From contig SCPZ01000096.1 of NCBI GenBank assembly GCA_004299305.1, positions 1 through 64,000 on the forward strand: a DNA stretch of 64,000 nt. Direction: 5' to 3'. Within the stretch, counting starts at the first letter, position 1, and each line of letters opens with the position of its first letter. Origin of the DNA: Methylobacter sp. GTDB taxonomy: Bacteria; Pseudomonadota; Gammaproteobacteria; Methylococcales; Methylomonadaceae. The translations under genes were made by a program, and so were the position numbers. This document shows, in pieces, positions 1 to 9,084 of this stretch. Under the pieces are notes generated by a model. It was not told the origin of the DNA and did no database searches. It worked only from the letters and a program-made list of their open reading frames with translations.

Positions 1-70
1 CGTCGAGCTGTCCAAAAATATCTAAAAAATCCATTTCTTCCGGTTCCTTGATTGTTGCTGATTCTGCCAT
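1..70 (-). CDS. 5' end of an unrecognised gene (partial)
   Basis: An ATG at 68-70 on the minus strand opens a frame that runs off the left edge without a stop. Only 23 residues are visible; they are acidic (MAESATIKEPEEMDFLDIFG). No clear ribosome site precedes it. The product cannot be recognised from this fragment. Confidence 0.5.
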   Translation of the reverse strand, partial: MAESATIKEPEEMDFLDIFGQLD

Positions 71-298
71 TATCTTGGTTCTGCTTGTTTAATAGCTACT
101 TTTTAATGAGGTGGCCCTGGCCCCCGTGGGGTCTCCGCTTGTATTTCTCCCTTAACATCAGAACGACAGGTTCCCAAGCTCCATAATAAAGCCTATACAG
201 AATTCATACCCTTTCTACGCCGACTGCCGCTTTGCCTGTGATTCAGTTAACATCAAAACTTATCCCAATCTATCACAAGGGTCATGGCCCGGTTATAA

Positions 299-526
299 CT
301 AGCTTAATAACTCCAAATCAACCCAATCAACTTGTTTTTCTACAATCGCGTTTAATTCCAACGGTCCAAGCGAAGAGGTCATATTTAATTCCGATTCGAC
401 TTCTTCCAATTGCACCATCCGTTCTAACAGTTCAAACAAATCCGTTTGATTGATATTCTTAATTTTCTTAGTTTTCTTGATTTTTTTCATTTTTAAATCA
501 AAGCCATCCGGTATGACCACCATCAT
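299..526 (-). CDS. small hypothetical protein
   Basis: A 75-codon frame whose product has a lysine-rich stretch (KMKKIKKTKKIK, residues 12-23) followed by an acidic, leucine-rich, probably helical part. No domain is recognised. The upstream ATG has no convincing ribosome site, so an internal Met at residue 13 is an equally likely start. It has the same orientation as the partial gene at the left edge and could share its transcript. It may also be spurious. Confidence 0.35.
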   Translation of the reverse strand: MMVVIPDGFDLKMKKIKKTKKIKNINQTDLFELLERMVQLEEVESELNMTSSLGPLELNAIVEKQVDWVDLELLS

Positions 527-732
527 TTACATACAAGATGCTCAATACGGTAAGGCACAATCCGGCTTGCTTTTTAACAGATTACAAAAAATTATTGTCA
601 TAGTTTACGTCTTGTAGCGTATTACGCCGCATGATTAACCTCTATTAAAGAGCTTACTCATTTTCTCTTATCCCAAATCCTGATTAATTAAAGCTTTAGA
701 AAGGAATAGTTATACAGCTATGGCGCCGACAA

Positions 733-2205
733 TCAGACCCCTTTACTGCGATTTTCCATGCGCCGCAGCAGTTCACTCATAATCAATCGATACAACTCAT
801 CACCTAAATATTTGTCTTCGACGCCGCTGTCGATATTCGGGTTGTCATTAACTTCTATCACATAGCCTTTACCGTTTTTTTCCTTAACATCCACCCCGTA
901 TAAACCGTTGCCTATCGGCTGGGTCGCTTTTAATGCCGCATCAAGCACGGCTTTGGGCACTTCAAAGGTCGGTAAGGTGGCAAAACTGCCGCTGTCGATC
1001 CTGCTGCTGCCGTGGCGGTAAATCTGCCAGTGGTTTTTAACCATGTAATAGCGGCATGCGTACAAGGCTTTGTTGTTGAAAACTCCGATGCGCCAGTCGA
1101 AATCGGTGTAGAGAAACTCCTGCGCCAGCAGCAGCGCGGATTTCTGGAACAGCTCCCCCACTTTGAGCTCCAACTCTTTCCGGTCATTCACTTTGACGAT
1201 ACCGCGAGAAAAGGAACCGTCCGGGATTTTTATCACGACCGGAAAACCGGCTTCCGCTTCCACCCTGTCCAAATGGGCGATATTGCCTTTGTGCAACAGC
1301 CAGGTCTTGGGCGTAGGTACGCGATGCGTGCGAAACAGGTCGGCCAGATAGACTTTGTTGGTGCAACGCAGCATCGAAGTCGGATCGTCGATAACCACCA
1401 AGCCCTCGGCTTCGGCTTTTTTGGCGAAACGATAGGTGTGATGATCGATATTGGTGGTTTCCCGTATGAACAAGCCATCGAACTCGGGCAAGCGCACATA
1501 ATGTTGTTGCGTTATCAGCTCTATTTCAATGCCCAGTTCCCGGCCGATTTTGATGAATTTTTTAAGAGCCCCCCTATTGCTGGGCGGCAACTGTTCTTCG
1601 GGGTTAATCAATATCGCAAGATCGAAGCGCGCCGCTTTACGGGAGCGGCCTTTGCGCCAGACTTTTTTGCTGAATTTATCCAACGCATCGGCAAAAACGG
1701 TTTGCTGCGCATCATCCAGATGCCGGTGCGATACGGCCTTTAAACCGACGATTTCCCATTGCTGCCTATAGTGCAATGTCACTTCTAGAATCGGACAGGA
1801 AAAGCGTTCGAACAACAGTCGGGCCAGCTCCTGAAAAGCCGGGTCCGGCGTGGTGCCGAAGTAACTCATCAGGGTTATTTCACTGCCTTTGTCGGTGCCT
1901 TTAACTGCGCGCGCCAGGGTCTGCGACAAGTCGTCAAGTTGGAGCCGGTACAGCGCTTTTTTACCCAAGTCGTTCAGCACTTTGACCGAAGGAATAACGT
2001 GATGGCCTCTGGCCTCGGCCAGCAACGAGCAGTAATAGCCATCGGAAAGATAACGATAGCTGCTGCAAAGATTGATGATGCGGACACGCAGCTGAGAATC
2101 GCCCTGTTCGGTCGCGAGATAGGTTTCGAAAGTGATGACCTGGTCGCTAGGATAATAGGGATTCCAGTCGGAAAGATCGTCAACAACCAGAAGGGTACGC
2201 GCCAT
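733..2205 (-). CDS. RimK-family ATP-grasp ligase with RLAN N-terminal domain
   Basis: A 490-residue protein starting at MARTLLVVDD; a longer frame exists upstream, but this ATG has an AGGAC ribosome site and fits the family. Residues about 1-200 match the RimK-like ATP-grasp N-terminal (RLAN) type. The C-terminal half is an ATP-grasp fold: VVIKIPDGSFSRGIVKV is the nucleotide-binding loop and GVDVKEKNGKGYVIEVNDNP the metal-binding end. ATP-grasp ligases of this kind join amino acids to peptides or proteins; the substrate is unknown. It is divergent from an M14-like deacylase and a GNAT/C39 protein, partners known for this family from comparative genomics of amidoligases. Confidence 0.85.
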   Translation of the reverse strand: MARTLLVVDDLSDWNPYYPSDQVITFETYLATEQGDSQLRVRIINLCSSYRYLSDGYYCSLLAEARGHHVIPSVKVLNDLGKKALYRLQLDDLSQTLARAVKGTDKGSEITLMSYFGTTPDPAFQELARLLFERFSCPILEVTLHYRQQWEIVGLKAVSHRHLDDAQQTVFADALDKFSKKVWRKGRSRKAARFDLAILINPEEQLPPSNRGALKKFIKIGRELGIEIELITQQHYVRLPEFDGLFIRETTNIDHHTYRFAKKAEAEGLVVIDDPTSMLRCTNKVYLADLFRTHRVPTPKTWLLHKGNIAHLDRVEAEAGFPVVIKIPDGSFSRGIVKVNDRKELELKVGELFQKSALLLAQEFLYTDFDWRIGVFNNKALYACRYYMVKNHWQIYRHGSSRIDSGSFATLPTFEVPKAVLDAALKATQPIGNGLYGVDVKEKNGKGYVIEVNDNPNIDSGVEDKYLGDELYRLIMSELLRRMENRSKGV

Positions 2206-2351
2206 AACAATAAGGTCCTGTAGTAAGATAAGGCGTAATTCTGTAACCAGCCAGTTGTTTGCACAAGGAGTTTTTATGGGTATTGATAAATATTTCATGA
2301 TTAACTTAACTGGAGCTATGCTAATGAAAATTTTCAAGATAGGTAACCGTC

Positions 2352-3449
2352 ATGTCTTATTGTCTTCCTCTTGCCGCTATCGATACCGCTGTTTTTCCGG
2401 GCAGTTATGCTGCTGCCCGGCAACGCTGGCTGGTGCAGTTAAATAAACTATCCTATCCTGCTCAATGCCTGCCTTATCCCTGTCCCGGCACCGGGCCTGA
2501 CGGCGAACAACTGATTACCGACACGGCTTGGATCGGCCCCGAAGACGCGTCAAGAGTGCTGGTTTTGCTCGGCGGAACGCACGGCATTGAAGGCTTTACC
2601 GGCAGCGCGGTGCAAATCGACCTGCTGGGTTTAATTGCCGAGGCGCATGTCATTATTCCGGTCGATACGGCGGTGTTGATGATCCACGCCCTGACGCCCT
2701 GGGGTTATGCCTGGCGACGGCGTTGCGATGCGGACGGCGTTGACCTTAATCGCAATATCGTCGATTTTTCCAAGCCCTTGCCTGAAAACAAAGACTACGA
2801 GCTGCTCAAAAATACGCTTTATCTGCCGAATGCCGCACAACGGAAAATCGCCTTGGCCGAGTTTGAGCAACGCCATGGCCGTGTGGCGCTGGAAAAGGCG
2901 GTCAGCGCCGGGCAATACAACGACCCGTCAGGCTCGTTTTATGGCGGAAAAGCGCCTACACACGGCAGGCTAGTCTGCGAAGACTTGATGCGCCGATATG
3001 CATTGCAACAGCGGGATTTGGCTGTCGTCGACCTGCATACCGGCCTAGGCTCTTACGGCTATGGCGAACTTATTTGCGACCATCAGCCGGACAGCGCCGG
3101 AACGCGGGCCGCCCAAAACCTGTATGGCGAGTCGGTTACATTGCCTTTTTTAGGTACGTCCAGCTCGGTGCCGAAAACAGGCTTGCTGGATTACGCCTGG
3201 CACGCGATCATGAATGAACGCAGCTGTTACATCACCCTGGAATTCGGCACCTTCAGCACCGACCAGCTGTTTGAAATCTTGCTGCGCGATCATCAATTGT
3301 GGGCGCAAACCGATAACCAACAAGCCCGCCGGGAACACAGCAAAGTTATGTATCGTCATTTTTGCCCCGATGACCGAGCTTGGCGGGAGATGGTGTTATT
3401 TCGCGCCAGACAGGTTATTGCACAAGGCTTGCAAGGGGTATCTGCTTGA
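2352..3449 (+). CDS. M14-like zinc carboxypeptidase/deacylase (DUF2817)
   Basis: A 365-residue protein of the DUF2817 branch of M14 metallopeptidases. GGTHGIEGFTGSA (residues about 75-87) supplies the H-x-x-E zinc ligands, VDLNRN gives the substrate arginine region, and VVDLHTGLGSYG the third zinc histidine. ITLEFGTF is a likely site of the catalytic glutamate. There is no signal peptide, so it is probably cytosolic. It likely hydrolyses an amide or peptide bond made by the neighbouring ATP-grasp ligase; that link is inference from context. The next gene overlaps its stop codon, so the two are translationally coupled. Confidence 0.85.
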   Translation: MSYCLPLAAIDTAVFPGSYAAARQRWLVQLNKLSYPAQCLPYPCPGTGPDGEQLITDTAWIGPEDASRVLVLLGGTHGIEGFTGSAVQIDLLGLIAEAHVIIPVDTAVLMIHALTPWGYAWRRRCDADGVDLNRNIVDFSKPLPENKDYELLKNTLYLPNAAQRKIALAEFEQRHGRVALEKAVSAGQYNDPSGSFYGGKAPTHGRLVCEDLMRRYALQQRDLAVVDLHTGLGSYGYGELICDHQPDSAGTRAAQNLYGESVTLPFLGTSSSVPKTGLLDYAWHAIMNERSCYITLEFGTFSTDQLFEILLRDHQLWAQTDNQQARREHSKVMYRHFCPDDRAWREMVLFRARQVIAQGLQGVSA

Positions 3450-4546
3450 GTATTTTAATCCGCCCTGCCCTGTTAACCGATCTTGACCAGTTGGTGACGC
3501 TTGAAAAAACCTGTTTCGACACCGACCAATTAAGCCGACGCAGTTTCAAACACTGGATAACGACGGAACATCGCGCCCTGCTGGTTGCAGAGCAAGAAAA
3601 AATAATTAGCGGCTATGTGCTTATTATTTATCACCCCGGCACCCGTCTGGCCCGAGTCTACTCGCTGGCTGTCGCACCCACGCAACGAGGCGCGGGCGTC
3701 GCCAAATCGCTGATGACGGCAGGCGAACAGGCCGCCAATGATGCCGGAAGACTGTACCTGCGCCTTGAAGTCAGTGTCGATAACACGGCGGCGATCAAAC
3801 TTTACCAAGCGCTGGGCTACCAGAAATTCGGCATCTACCGCGATTACTATGAAGATCACAAGGACGCATTACGTTACCAAAAACGCATCCGCCGTTATCG
3901 CGATACCTTGCAATACCGCTCGGTGCACTGGCTAAGACAAACCACACCGTTTACCTGCGGCCCCGCATCGCTGATGATGGCTATGCACGGCTTAAACCGG
4001 GCCTATCAACCCTCGCAGGAAGAAGAGATCAACTTGTGGCGCGAAGCTACAACCATTTTTATGACCTCGGGACATGGCGGTTGTCACCCGATAGGCCTGG
4101 CGCTGGCGGCAAAACGGCGGCACTTTACGGTTGAAGTCTGGGTTAACCAAACCGGAACGCTGTTTATAGACGGCGTGCGCAATGAGGAAAAAAAACAGGT
4201 CGTGGAATTGGTCGACAACTGCTTCAAGCGCGAGGCGACTGAACAAAACATCAAAATACATTACGCCAATATCAGCCAAAACGACTTGATCGGCGCGTTC
4301 AAGTCCGGGGCGATACCGTTGATCCTAATCAGCACCTTTCGGATGGACAGGAAAAAAGCCCCGCACTGGGTGGTAATGAGCGGCTTCGACGATGATTGCC
4401 TGTACATGCACGACCCGGACCCGGAAGAAGAGCGGCAAAGCGAGCTCGATTGCCAGTTTATTCCTATTGCCTGCGAGGATTTCGATAGGATGTCCAGTTT
4501 CGGCAAAAGTCGGCTCAGGACGGCGGTGATTATTTGGCCTGGGTAA
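3446..4546 (+). CDS. GNAT acetyltransferase fused to C39-like peptidase
   Basis: A 366-residue two-domain protein. The start chosen is TTG at 3446, which overlaps the previous gene's TGA as TTGA and has AAGGGG upstream. Residues 1-145 are a GNAT domain with the acetyl-CoA loop VAPTQRGAGVAKSLM. Residues 160-366 are a DUF3335/C39-like papain-fold domain with TPFTCGPASLMMAM holding the likely nucleophile Cys, and KAPHWVVMSGFDD and YMHDPDPEEE holding the His and Asp. With the RimK-like ligase and the M14-like deacylase it suggests make, modify and cleave steps on a small peptide. The substrate is not known. Confidence 0.85.
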   Translation: MSILIRPALLTDLDQLVTLEKTCFDTDQLSRRSFKHWITTEHRALLVAEQEKIISGYVLIIYHPGTRLARVYSLAVAPTQRGAGVAKSLMTAGEQAANDAGRLYLRLEVSVDNTAAIKLYQALGYQKFGIYRDYYEDHKDALRYQKRIRRYRDTLQYRSVHWLRQTTPFTCGPASLMMAMHGLNRAYQPSQEEEINLWREATTIFMTSGHGGCHPIGLALAAKRRHFTVEVWVNQTGTLFIDGVRNEEKKQVVELVDNCFKREATEQNIKIHYANISQNDLIGAFKSGAIPLILISTFRMDRKKAPHWVVMSGFDDDCLYMHDPDPEEERQSELDCQFIPIACEDFDRMSSFGKSRLRTAVIIWPG

Positions 4547-4665
4547 TTGGCCGTATTCATCGCTACACTTTAAGTTTTTTCAAAACTTATGCCATTTAGA
4601 CTTGTGTTATTAAATCGATTCAGCGATAATAGCCGTCCTTTAGCCAGTACGGCTGATGTTTTAAT

Positions 4666-4775
<110 letters not shown>

Positions 4776-4806
4776 GCCCAACTCATACTTATCTTTCGAG
4801 CCTGCA

Positions 4807-6408
4807 ATGAATTATCAGGTTCTCGCCAGAAAATGGCGCCCCCATAATTTCACAGAAGTTGTCGGACAAGAGCATGTCGTCAAATCGTTAATGAACGCTT
4901 TGCAACATGATCGGCTCCATCACGCCTATTTATTTACCGGAACGCGCGGCGTAGGCAAAACCACCATTGCCCGGATTCTAGCCAAAGCCATCAATTGCGA
5001 AAATCTCCAGGATTTTAATCCTTGCGGCGTGTGTAGCGTGTGCCGAGATCTGGATGAAGGACGCTTCCTTGATTTAATCGAAGTCGATGCGGCATCGCGC
5101 ACCAAGGTTGAAGATACCCGCGATTTACTCGACAACGCACAATACGCACCCAATCAAGGCCGCTATAAAGTCTACCTGATCGACGAAGTACACATGCTGT
5201 CCGGGCACAGTTTCAATGCCTTGTTAAAAACGCTGGAAGAGCCGCCTGCACATGTAAAATTCCTGCTGGCCACCACCGATCCCCACAAAATTCCTGTCAC
5301 CGTACTGTCCCGCTGTCTACAGTTCAACCTCAAGCGCTTGCTGCCCAGCCAGATTTTCAGCCAAATGGAGTTCATACTCCAACAGGAACACATTGAAGCC
5401 GAATCAGGCGCCTTAAAATTATTATCGCGCGCCGCCGACGGCAGTATGCGCGACGGCTTAAGCCTGCTGGACCAAGCCATTGTTTACGGCAACGGCAAAG
5501 TCGGCATGGACGACGTCAACGCGATGCTGGGTACGGTCGCGCAACAACCCGTTGATGACATTTTAACGGCGCTGGCGGTGGGCGATGCGGCGGCGATACT
5601 CGATAAAATAAATGAGATAGCCAACTTAACGCCGGACTTTAGCGATGTACTGCGACAGATTTTGCAAGTCCTGCATCGCATCGCCTTGCTGCAACAAATA
5701 CCTGGCGCTATCGATCATGATTTTGATGTAGATATGATTGCGGCATTAGCAGCCAAGCTCACCCCCGAAGATGTGCAACTTTATTACCAAATAGGTTTGG
5801 TAGGACAACGCGACCTGGATTTAGCGCCCGACCCGCGTAGCGGCTTTGAAATGGTCATGTTGCGCATGTTGACCTTCAGGCCGGTCGGCACAGCATCTAC
5901 ACCGGTTAAATCGGCCCCAGTTCGCCAGCCCATTGTCAAAGCCCAGCCACAGCCTGTTTATAATCCGCCCACAACGGAGCAACCCGCCGCCGTCGCCGAA
6001 AAAAGCTTGCCGGAAGCCGTGACCCAACATCACGATTCCAATTGGATGGACATGATTACTGCAATGAAAATCAGCGGTTTAACCCGAGAGTTGGCCCACA
6101 ACTGCGTACTGGAAAGTATTGACGACAGCATCTGCACCTTAATATTGGACCCCGGACATAAACAACTGCGCAGCAACCGCACCGAAGAAAACTTACAAAA
6201 GGCACTACAGGCTTATCGCAAAGCCCCTTTAAAACTGGTAATCAACACCGAAAAAACAACAATTGCCACGCCCGCCGTGCAATTGACCAAAGCGCGCGAA
6301 GACAAACAGCAAGCAGCGGTTGACGCGATCAATGCAGACGAAAATATCCAGGCATTAAAAGAACACTTTGGCGCCAGGATCATGCCCGGCACCATAGAAC
6401 CCATCTAA
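4807..6408 (+). CDS. dnaX: DNA polymerase III subunit gamma/tau
   Basis: The clamp-loader ATPase, 533 residues. Walker A is GTRGVGKTT (about residue 45), four cysteines near residues 64-79 form the zinc module, Walker B is LIDEVHML, and sensor 1 is LLATTDPHKIP. Past residue 370 comes a proline- and glutamine-rich linker and then a tau-type C-terminal domain, shorter than in E. coli (643 residues). The gene order dnaX-ybaB-recR is the standard proteobacterial one. An A6 run at 5999-6004 lies in the linker, but its codon phase does not match the E. coli frameshift signal. Confidence 0.97.
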   Translation: MNYQVLARKWRPHNFTEVVGQEHVVKSLMNALQHDRLHHAYLFTGTRGVGKTTIARILAKAINCENLQDFNPCGVCSVCRDLDEGRFLDLIEVDAASRTKVEDTRDLLDNAQYAPNQGRYKVYLIDEVHMLSGHSFNALLKTLEEPPAHVKFLLATTDPHKIPVTVLSRCLQFNLKRLLPSQIFSQMEFILQQEHIEAESGALKLLSRAADGSMRDGLSLLDQAIVYGNGKVGMDDVNAMLGTVAQQPVDDILTALAVGDAAAILDKINEIANLTPDFSDVLRQILQVLHRIALLQQIPGAIDHDFDVDMIAALAAKLTPEDVQLYYQIGLVGQRDLDLAPDPRSGFEMVMLRMLTFRPVGTASTPVKSAPVRQPIVKAQPQPVYNPPTTEQPAAVAEKSLPEAVTQHHDSNWMDMITAMKISGLTRELAHNCVLESIDDSICTLILDPGHKQLRSNRTEENLQKALQAYRKAPLKLVINTEKTTIATPAVQLTKAREDKQQAAVDAINADENIQALKEHFGARIMPGTIEPI

Positions 6409-6441
6409 CGAACCTCTCACAACGAGAATGGAGACAAGCAA

Positions 6442-6765
6442 ATGAAAAACGCACTCGGCAACATCATGCAACAAGCCCAAAAAATGCAGGAAGACTTTAA
6501 AAAAGCCCAGGAAGAGCTTAACGCCATGCAAGTCATGGGCGAATCCGGCGGCGGCCTGGTAACCATCCTAATGACCGGCAAACGCGAAGCCAGAAAGGTC
6601 ACCATCGATCCATCCTTGCTGGGCGATGACAAGGATATGCTGGAAGACATGGTTGCGGCAGCTATCAACGATGCGGTCAATAAAGTCGCAAAAATGAAAA
6701 AAGAAAAAATGACCGATGTCACGTCAGGACTACCCCTACCTCCCGGATTCCAACTGCCTTTTTAA
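6442..6765 (+). CDS. ybaB: YbaB/EbfC nucleoid-associated protein
   Basis: A 107-residue YbaB/EbfC family protein, a small dimeric DNA-binding protein. The start has a GGAGA ribosome site. The N-terminal helix ([20 protein letters not shown]) and the central [20 protein letters not shown] sheet are typical. It lies 33 bp after dnaX and ends 1 bp before the recR start, so the three genes probably form one operon. Confidence 0.95.
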   Translation: MKNALGNIMQQAQKMQEDFKKAQEELNAMQVMGESGGGLVTILMTGKREARKVTIDPSLLGDDKDMLEDMVAAAINDAVNKVAKMKKEKMTDVTSGLPLPPGFQLPF

Positions 6766-6766
6766 T

Positions 6767-7363
6767 ATGCAGCAAAAAGGCTTATTGGGGCAGTTGATAC
6801 AGAACTTATGCTGCCTGCCGGGCGTCGGCCCTAAAACCGCCCAACGCATGGCGTTTCACCTGCTCCAACGCGACCGCAACGGCGCGATTATGCTGGCCCA
6901 AACGCTGCTGAGAGCGATAGAAGCTTTAGGCTATTGCAAGCAATGCCGCACCTTGACCGAAGGCGATATTTGCGAAATCTGCGCCGACACCTCAAGGGAC
7001 GATTCCGTCATCTGCATCGTAGAGAGCCCCGCCGACGCTTGGATTATCAACCAGGCAACCGCATTCAAAGGACGCTATTTTGTGCTGCACGGGCGGTTAT
7101 CGCCGCTGGACGGCATAGGCCCGGATGAGCTCGGCCTGGACCAGCTTGAACAGCGGCTCGCAACAGGCCCTATCAAGGAACTGATCCTGGCGACCAATTC
7201 CACAGTTGAAGGCGAGGCAACCGCCTATTTTATCGGCGAGCTGGCCAGAAAACACCAAGTGCAGGCCAGCAGAATCGCCCACGGCATCCCCATGGGCGGC
7301 GAGTTGGAATTTACCGACAGCAACACCTTATCTCATGCCTTTAATGGCCGCGTAGAAATGTAA
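6767..7363 (+). CDS. recR: recombination mediator protein RecR
   Basis: A 198-residue RecR, working with RecF and RecO to load RecA on gapped DNA. The start [14 protein letters not shown] was chosen over an upstream in-frame Met inside ybaB because it aligns with E. coli RecR. Visible parts are the helix-hairpin-helix [14 protein letters not shown], the zinc cysteines in CKQCRTL and CEICAD, and a Toprim domain with [10 protein letters not shown] and [13 protein letters not shown]. The start lies one base after the ybaB stop. Confidence 0.96.
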   Translation: MQQKGLLGQLIQNLCCLPGVGPKTAQRMAFHLLQRDRNGAIMLAQTLLRAIEALGYCKQCRTLTEGDICEICADTSRDDSVICIVESPADAWIINQATAFKGRYFVLHGRLSPLDGIGPDELGLDQLEQRLATGPIKELILATNSTVEGEATAYFIGELARKHQVQASRIAHGIPMGGELEFTDSNTLSHAFNGRVEM

Positions 7364-7430
7364 AGGCGACCTTTCCGTGCATAAGTCTGCAATTAGGGAT
7401 GAAAATTAAATAACTCATACAGCCGATTTA

Positions 7431-7461
7431 CAGATAACATCCCTTGAAGGGATGTTATCTG
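7431..7461. repeat. 31-bp perfect palindrome, copy 1
   Basis: Arms CAGATAACATCCCTT and AAGGGATGTTATCTG flank a single central base. An identical copy lies at 11801-11831. Both copies have the words TTCAAGTTA close by. It can form a hairpin in either strand but has no T-tract, so it is not a standard terminator. Confidence 0.85.
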
Positions 7462-7556
7462 TTCAAGTTATTTAGTTTCCTTGGGAGAACAGAAGCGTAT
7501 ATTCTAAAATCAACGATGTCGACCTTCCGGTCGCTCATACAAAAAAGGTAAAAACA

Positions 7557-7895
7557 ATGACTGATTGTTTATTTTGTAAAATGGTTGCCGGTGTTATCAA
7601 ACCGGATGTGGTTTTTGAAGATGAAAATATCCTGGCTTTCCGGGACATTAATCCCCAGGCCCCGGTACATATACTGATTGTCCCCAAACGCCACATTGCA
7701 ACCGTGAACGACCTGGACGACACCTTGCTGGCAGGCCAAATATTACAGACGGCGGCAACGCTGGCTAAGCAGGAAGGCATATCCGAAGCGGGTTACAGAA
7801 CCGTTTTTAACTGCAACAAGAACGGCGGGCAGGAGGTTTATCACCTGCACTTACATCTTTTGGGCGGTCGGCAAATGACTTGGCCACCGGGCTAA
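7557..7895 (+). CDS. hinT: HIT-family nucleotide hydrolase (HinT type)
   Basis: A 112-residue histidine triad protein. HLHLHLLGGRQM near the C-terminus is the HxHxH catalytic motif, and DCLFCKMVAG at the N-terminus is typical of HinT purine phosphoramidases. The family cleaves phosphoramidates of adenosine nucleotides. An AAAAAGGT ribosome site precedes the ATG. It is probably a single gene or pairs with the following cupin gene. Confidence 0.93.
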   Translation: MTDCLFCKMVAGVIKPDVVFEDENILAFRDINPQAPVHILIVPKRHIATVNDLDDTLLAGQILQTAATLAKQEGISEAGYRTVFNCNKNGGQEVYHLHLHLLGGRQMTWPPG

Positions 7896-7919
7896 GATCG
7901 CTTGACCAGGCTTTTGCAG

Positions 7920-8378
7920 ATGAACATCAAAACACGGTTTTTATTCTTCGTGGCGCTATGCGGGCCGTTTGCAGGCTGCGCCTTGAACGACAATATAGCC
8001 CTTAAAGTTACCCCGCTGCTCAAGACCACCACCAGCTGGGATGGCAAACCGATTGCCTATCCTAAAGGGCAAGGCGAAGTCACAGCCTTGATCGTTGAAA
8101 TTGCGCCTAAGGCCGAAACCGGATGGCACGAACACCCGATACCGGTATTCGGCTACATCATGGAAGGCGCACTAGAACTAAGGCTCGCCACAGGCGCAGT
8201 TAAAATCCTTCACCAGGGCGATGTTTTGCCTGAATCGGTAGGCGTACTCCATAATGGCCGCAATATAGGCGAAGAGCCGGTCAAGATCCTGGTATTTTAC
8301 ATGGGCGAAATCGGCGCCAAGCTTAGCATTGCGCACCCTGAGTTTTCTCCCCCGCCATTGCCCGATTCAAAAAACTAA
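7920..8378 (+). CDS. cupin-domain lipoprotein
   Basis: A 152-residue protein. The ATG at 7920 is chosen over an upstream TTG because the resulting N-terminus is a lipoprotein signal ending in GPFAGC (Cys at about residue 20). A single cupin domain follows: WHEHPIPVFGYIMEG gives metal-binding histidines and a glutamate region, and GDVLPESVGVLHNGRN the second motif. It is probably membrane-anchored in the periplasm. The ligand or reaction is unknown. It ends before a bidirectional terminator. Confidence 0.8.
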   Translation: MNIKTRFLFFVALCGPFAGCALNDNIALKVTPLLKTTTSWDGKPIAYPKGQGEVTALIVEIAPKAETGWHEHPIPVFGYIMEGALELRLATGAVKILHQGDVLPESVGVLHNGRNIGEEPVKILVFYMGEIGAKLSIAHPEFSPPPLPDSKN

Positions 8379-8384
8379 CCGTAT

Positions 8385-8421
8385 AAAAAAGCCCGGCAGG
8401 CTCCCGCCTCCGGGCTTTTTT
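8385..8421. terminator. bidirectional intrinsic terminator
   Basis: AAAAAAGCCCGG and CCGGGCTTTTTT form a GC-rich stem with A and T runs on both sides. It serves the converging cupin gene and the TIGR04073 gene. Confidence 0.9.
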
Positions 8422-8439
8422 GATTGAAACGGCGGCGCG

Positions 8440-9030
8440 TTATTTCTTCATTTCTTTTTTGAACATTGCATCCAATGCATGATTAGTTTCCTGCTTGTAC
8501 TGTTTTGAATTATCAATCGGCGCCGGTTTAGGCGCTACAGGCGCTGCAACAACCGGTTCAGGGCTAGGCGCTTGAACAACGGGCCTTGCTCCCTGAGATG
8601 AATCTAAACGAAATACCGGCCCGTAAGTGGTGTCCACATCAAAATTATCCCAAATATACCCAGGTTGGGCGATAGGCTTGGTAGGAAGCGGGATAGTAAG
8701 CAAATCAACAACCCCAACGCCTATGCGCCCGGCGGTGTGAACCAACCCTTTAAATAAGCCGCCCACAGCGCCATAAATAATATTGCTTTTATTGGTCGTA
8801 TTAATGATGTTTTTAGGTATTTCCACCACACCCGTGGTCAGATTGGCAAAAGCATTCAGCGCCTTGTTGCCGACCTTGCTGCCATAACTCAAATGCTGGT
8901 TTTTATCCCTAACCGGCGTAGAGGTCGTATCGTCATAACCCGGTTGCATGTCAGCCTGAACCATGGGGGTATATGCCGTAAACAGGCCGGCGAATAAAAG
9001 AAAAACAAAAAAACGACTTAATTTGCGCAT
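8440..9030 (-). CDS. exosortase system-associated protein, TIGR04073 family
   Basis: A 196-residue exported protein. A signal peptide ends near PMVQADM. The core has NKALNAFANLTTGVVEIPKN and GLFKGLVHTAGRIGVGVVDL, features of TIGR04073 proteins, which are common in bacteria with exosortase/PEP-CTERM systems. The C-terminal part is proline- and alanine-rich and ends in a lysine-rich tail. No exosortase gene is in the window, and the function of the family is unknown. Confidence 0.8.
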   Translation of the reverse strand: MRKLSRFFVFLLFAGLFTAYTPMVQADMQPGYDDTTSTPVRDKNQHLSYGSKVGNKALNAFANLTTGVVEIPKNIINTTNKSNIIYGAVGGLFKGLVHTAGRIGVGVVDLLTIPLPTKPIAQPGYIWDNFDVDTTYGPVFRLDSSQGARPVVQAPSPEPVVAAPVAPKPAPIDNSKQYKQETNHALDAMFKKEMKK

Positions 9031-9084
9031 ATCAAATCCTATATTGGTGTGTTAATACTGATGGTCAGTATAGCAGAGCTAAAA

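Noticed and set aside
232-453. A 73-codon plus-strand frame near the left edge
   Set aside because: The composition is proline- and serine-rich with no ribosome site, and it is antisense to a more plausible small gene.
1012-1743. A 243-codon open frame on the plus strand opposite the RimK-like gene
   Set aside because: The minus-strand protein has clear family motifs over the same DNA; the plus frame is a GC-driven shadow without a recognisable product.
5996-6020. Programmed frameshift in dnaX at an A6 tract
   Set aside because: The codon phase (GAA AAA AGC) does not fit the -1 slippery heptamer, and the -1 frame does not stop soon. A stop is near only in the +1 frame, for which no signal is seen.
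7431-7461. Intrinsic terminator after recR
   Set aside because: The hairpin is strong but has no T-run on either side and is duplicated elsewhere, so it is listed as a repeat.
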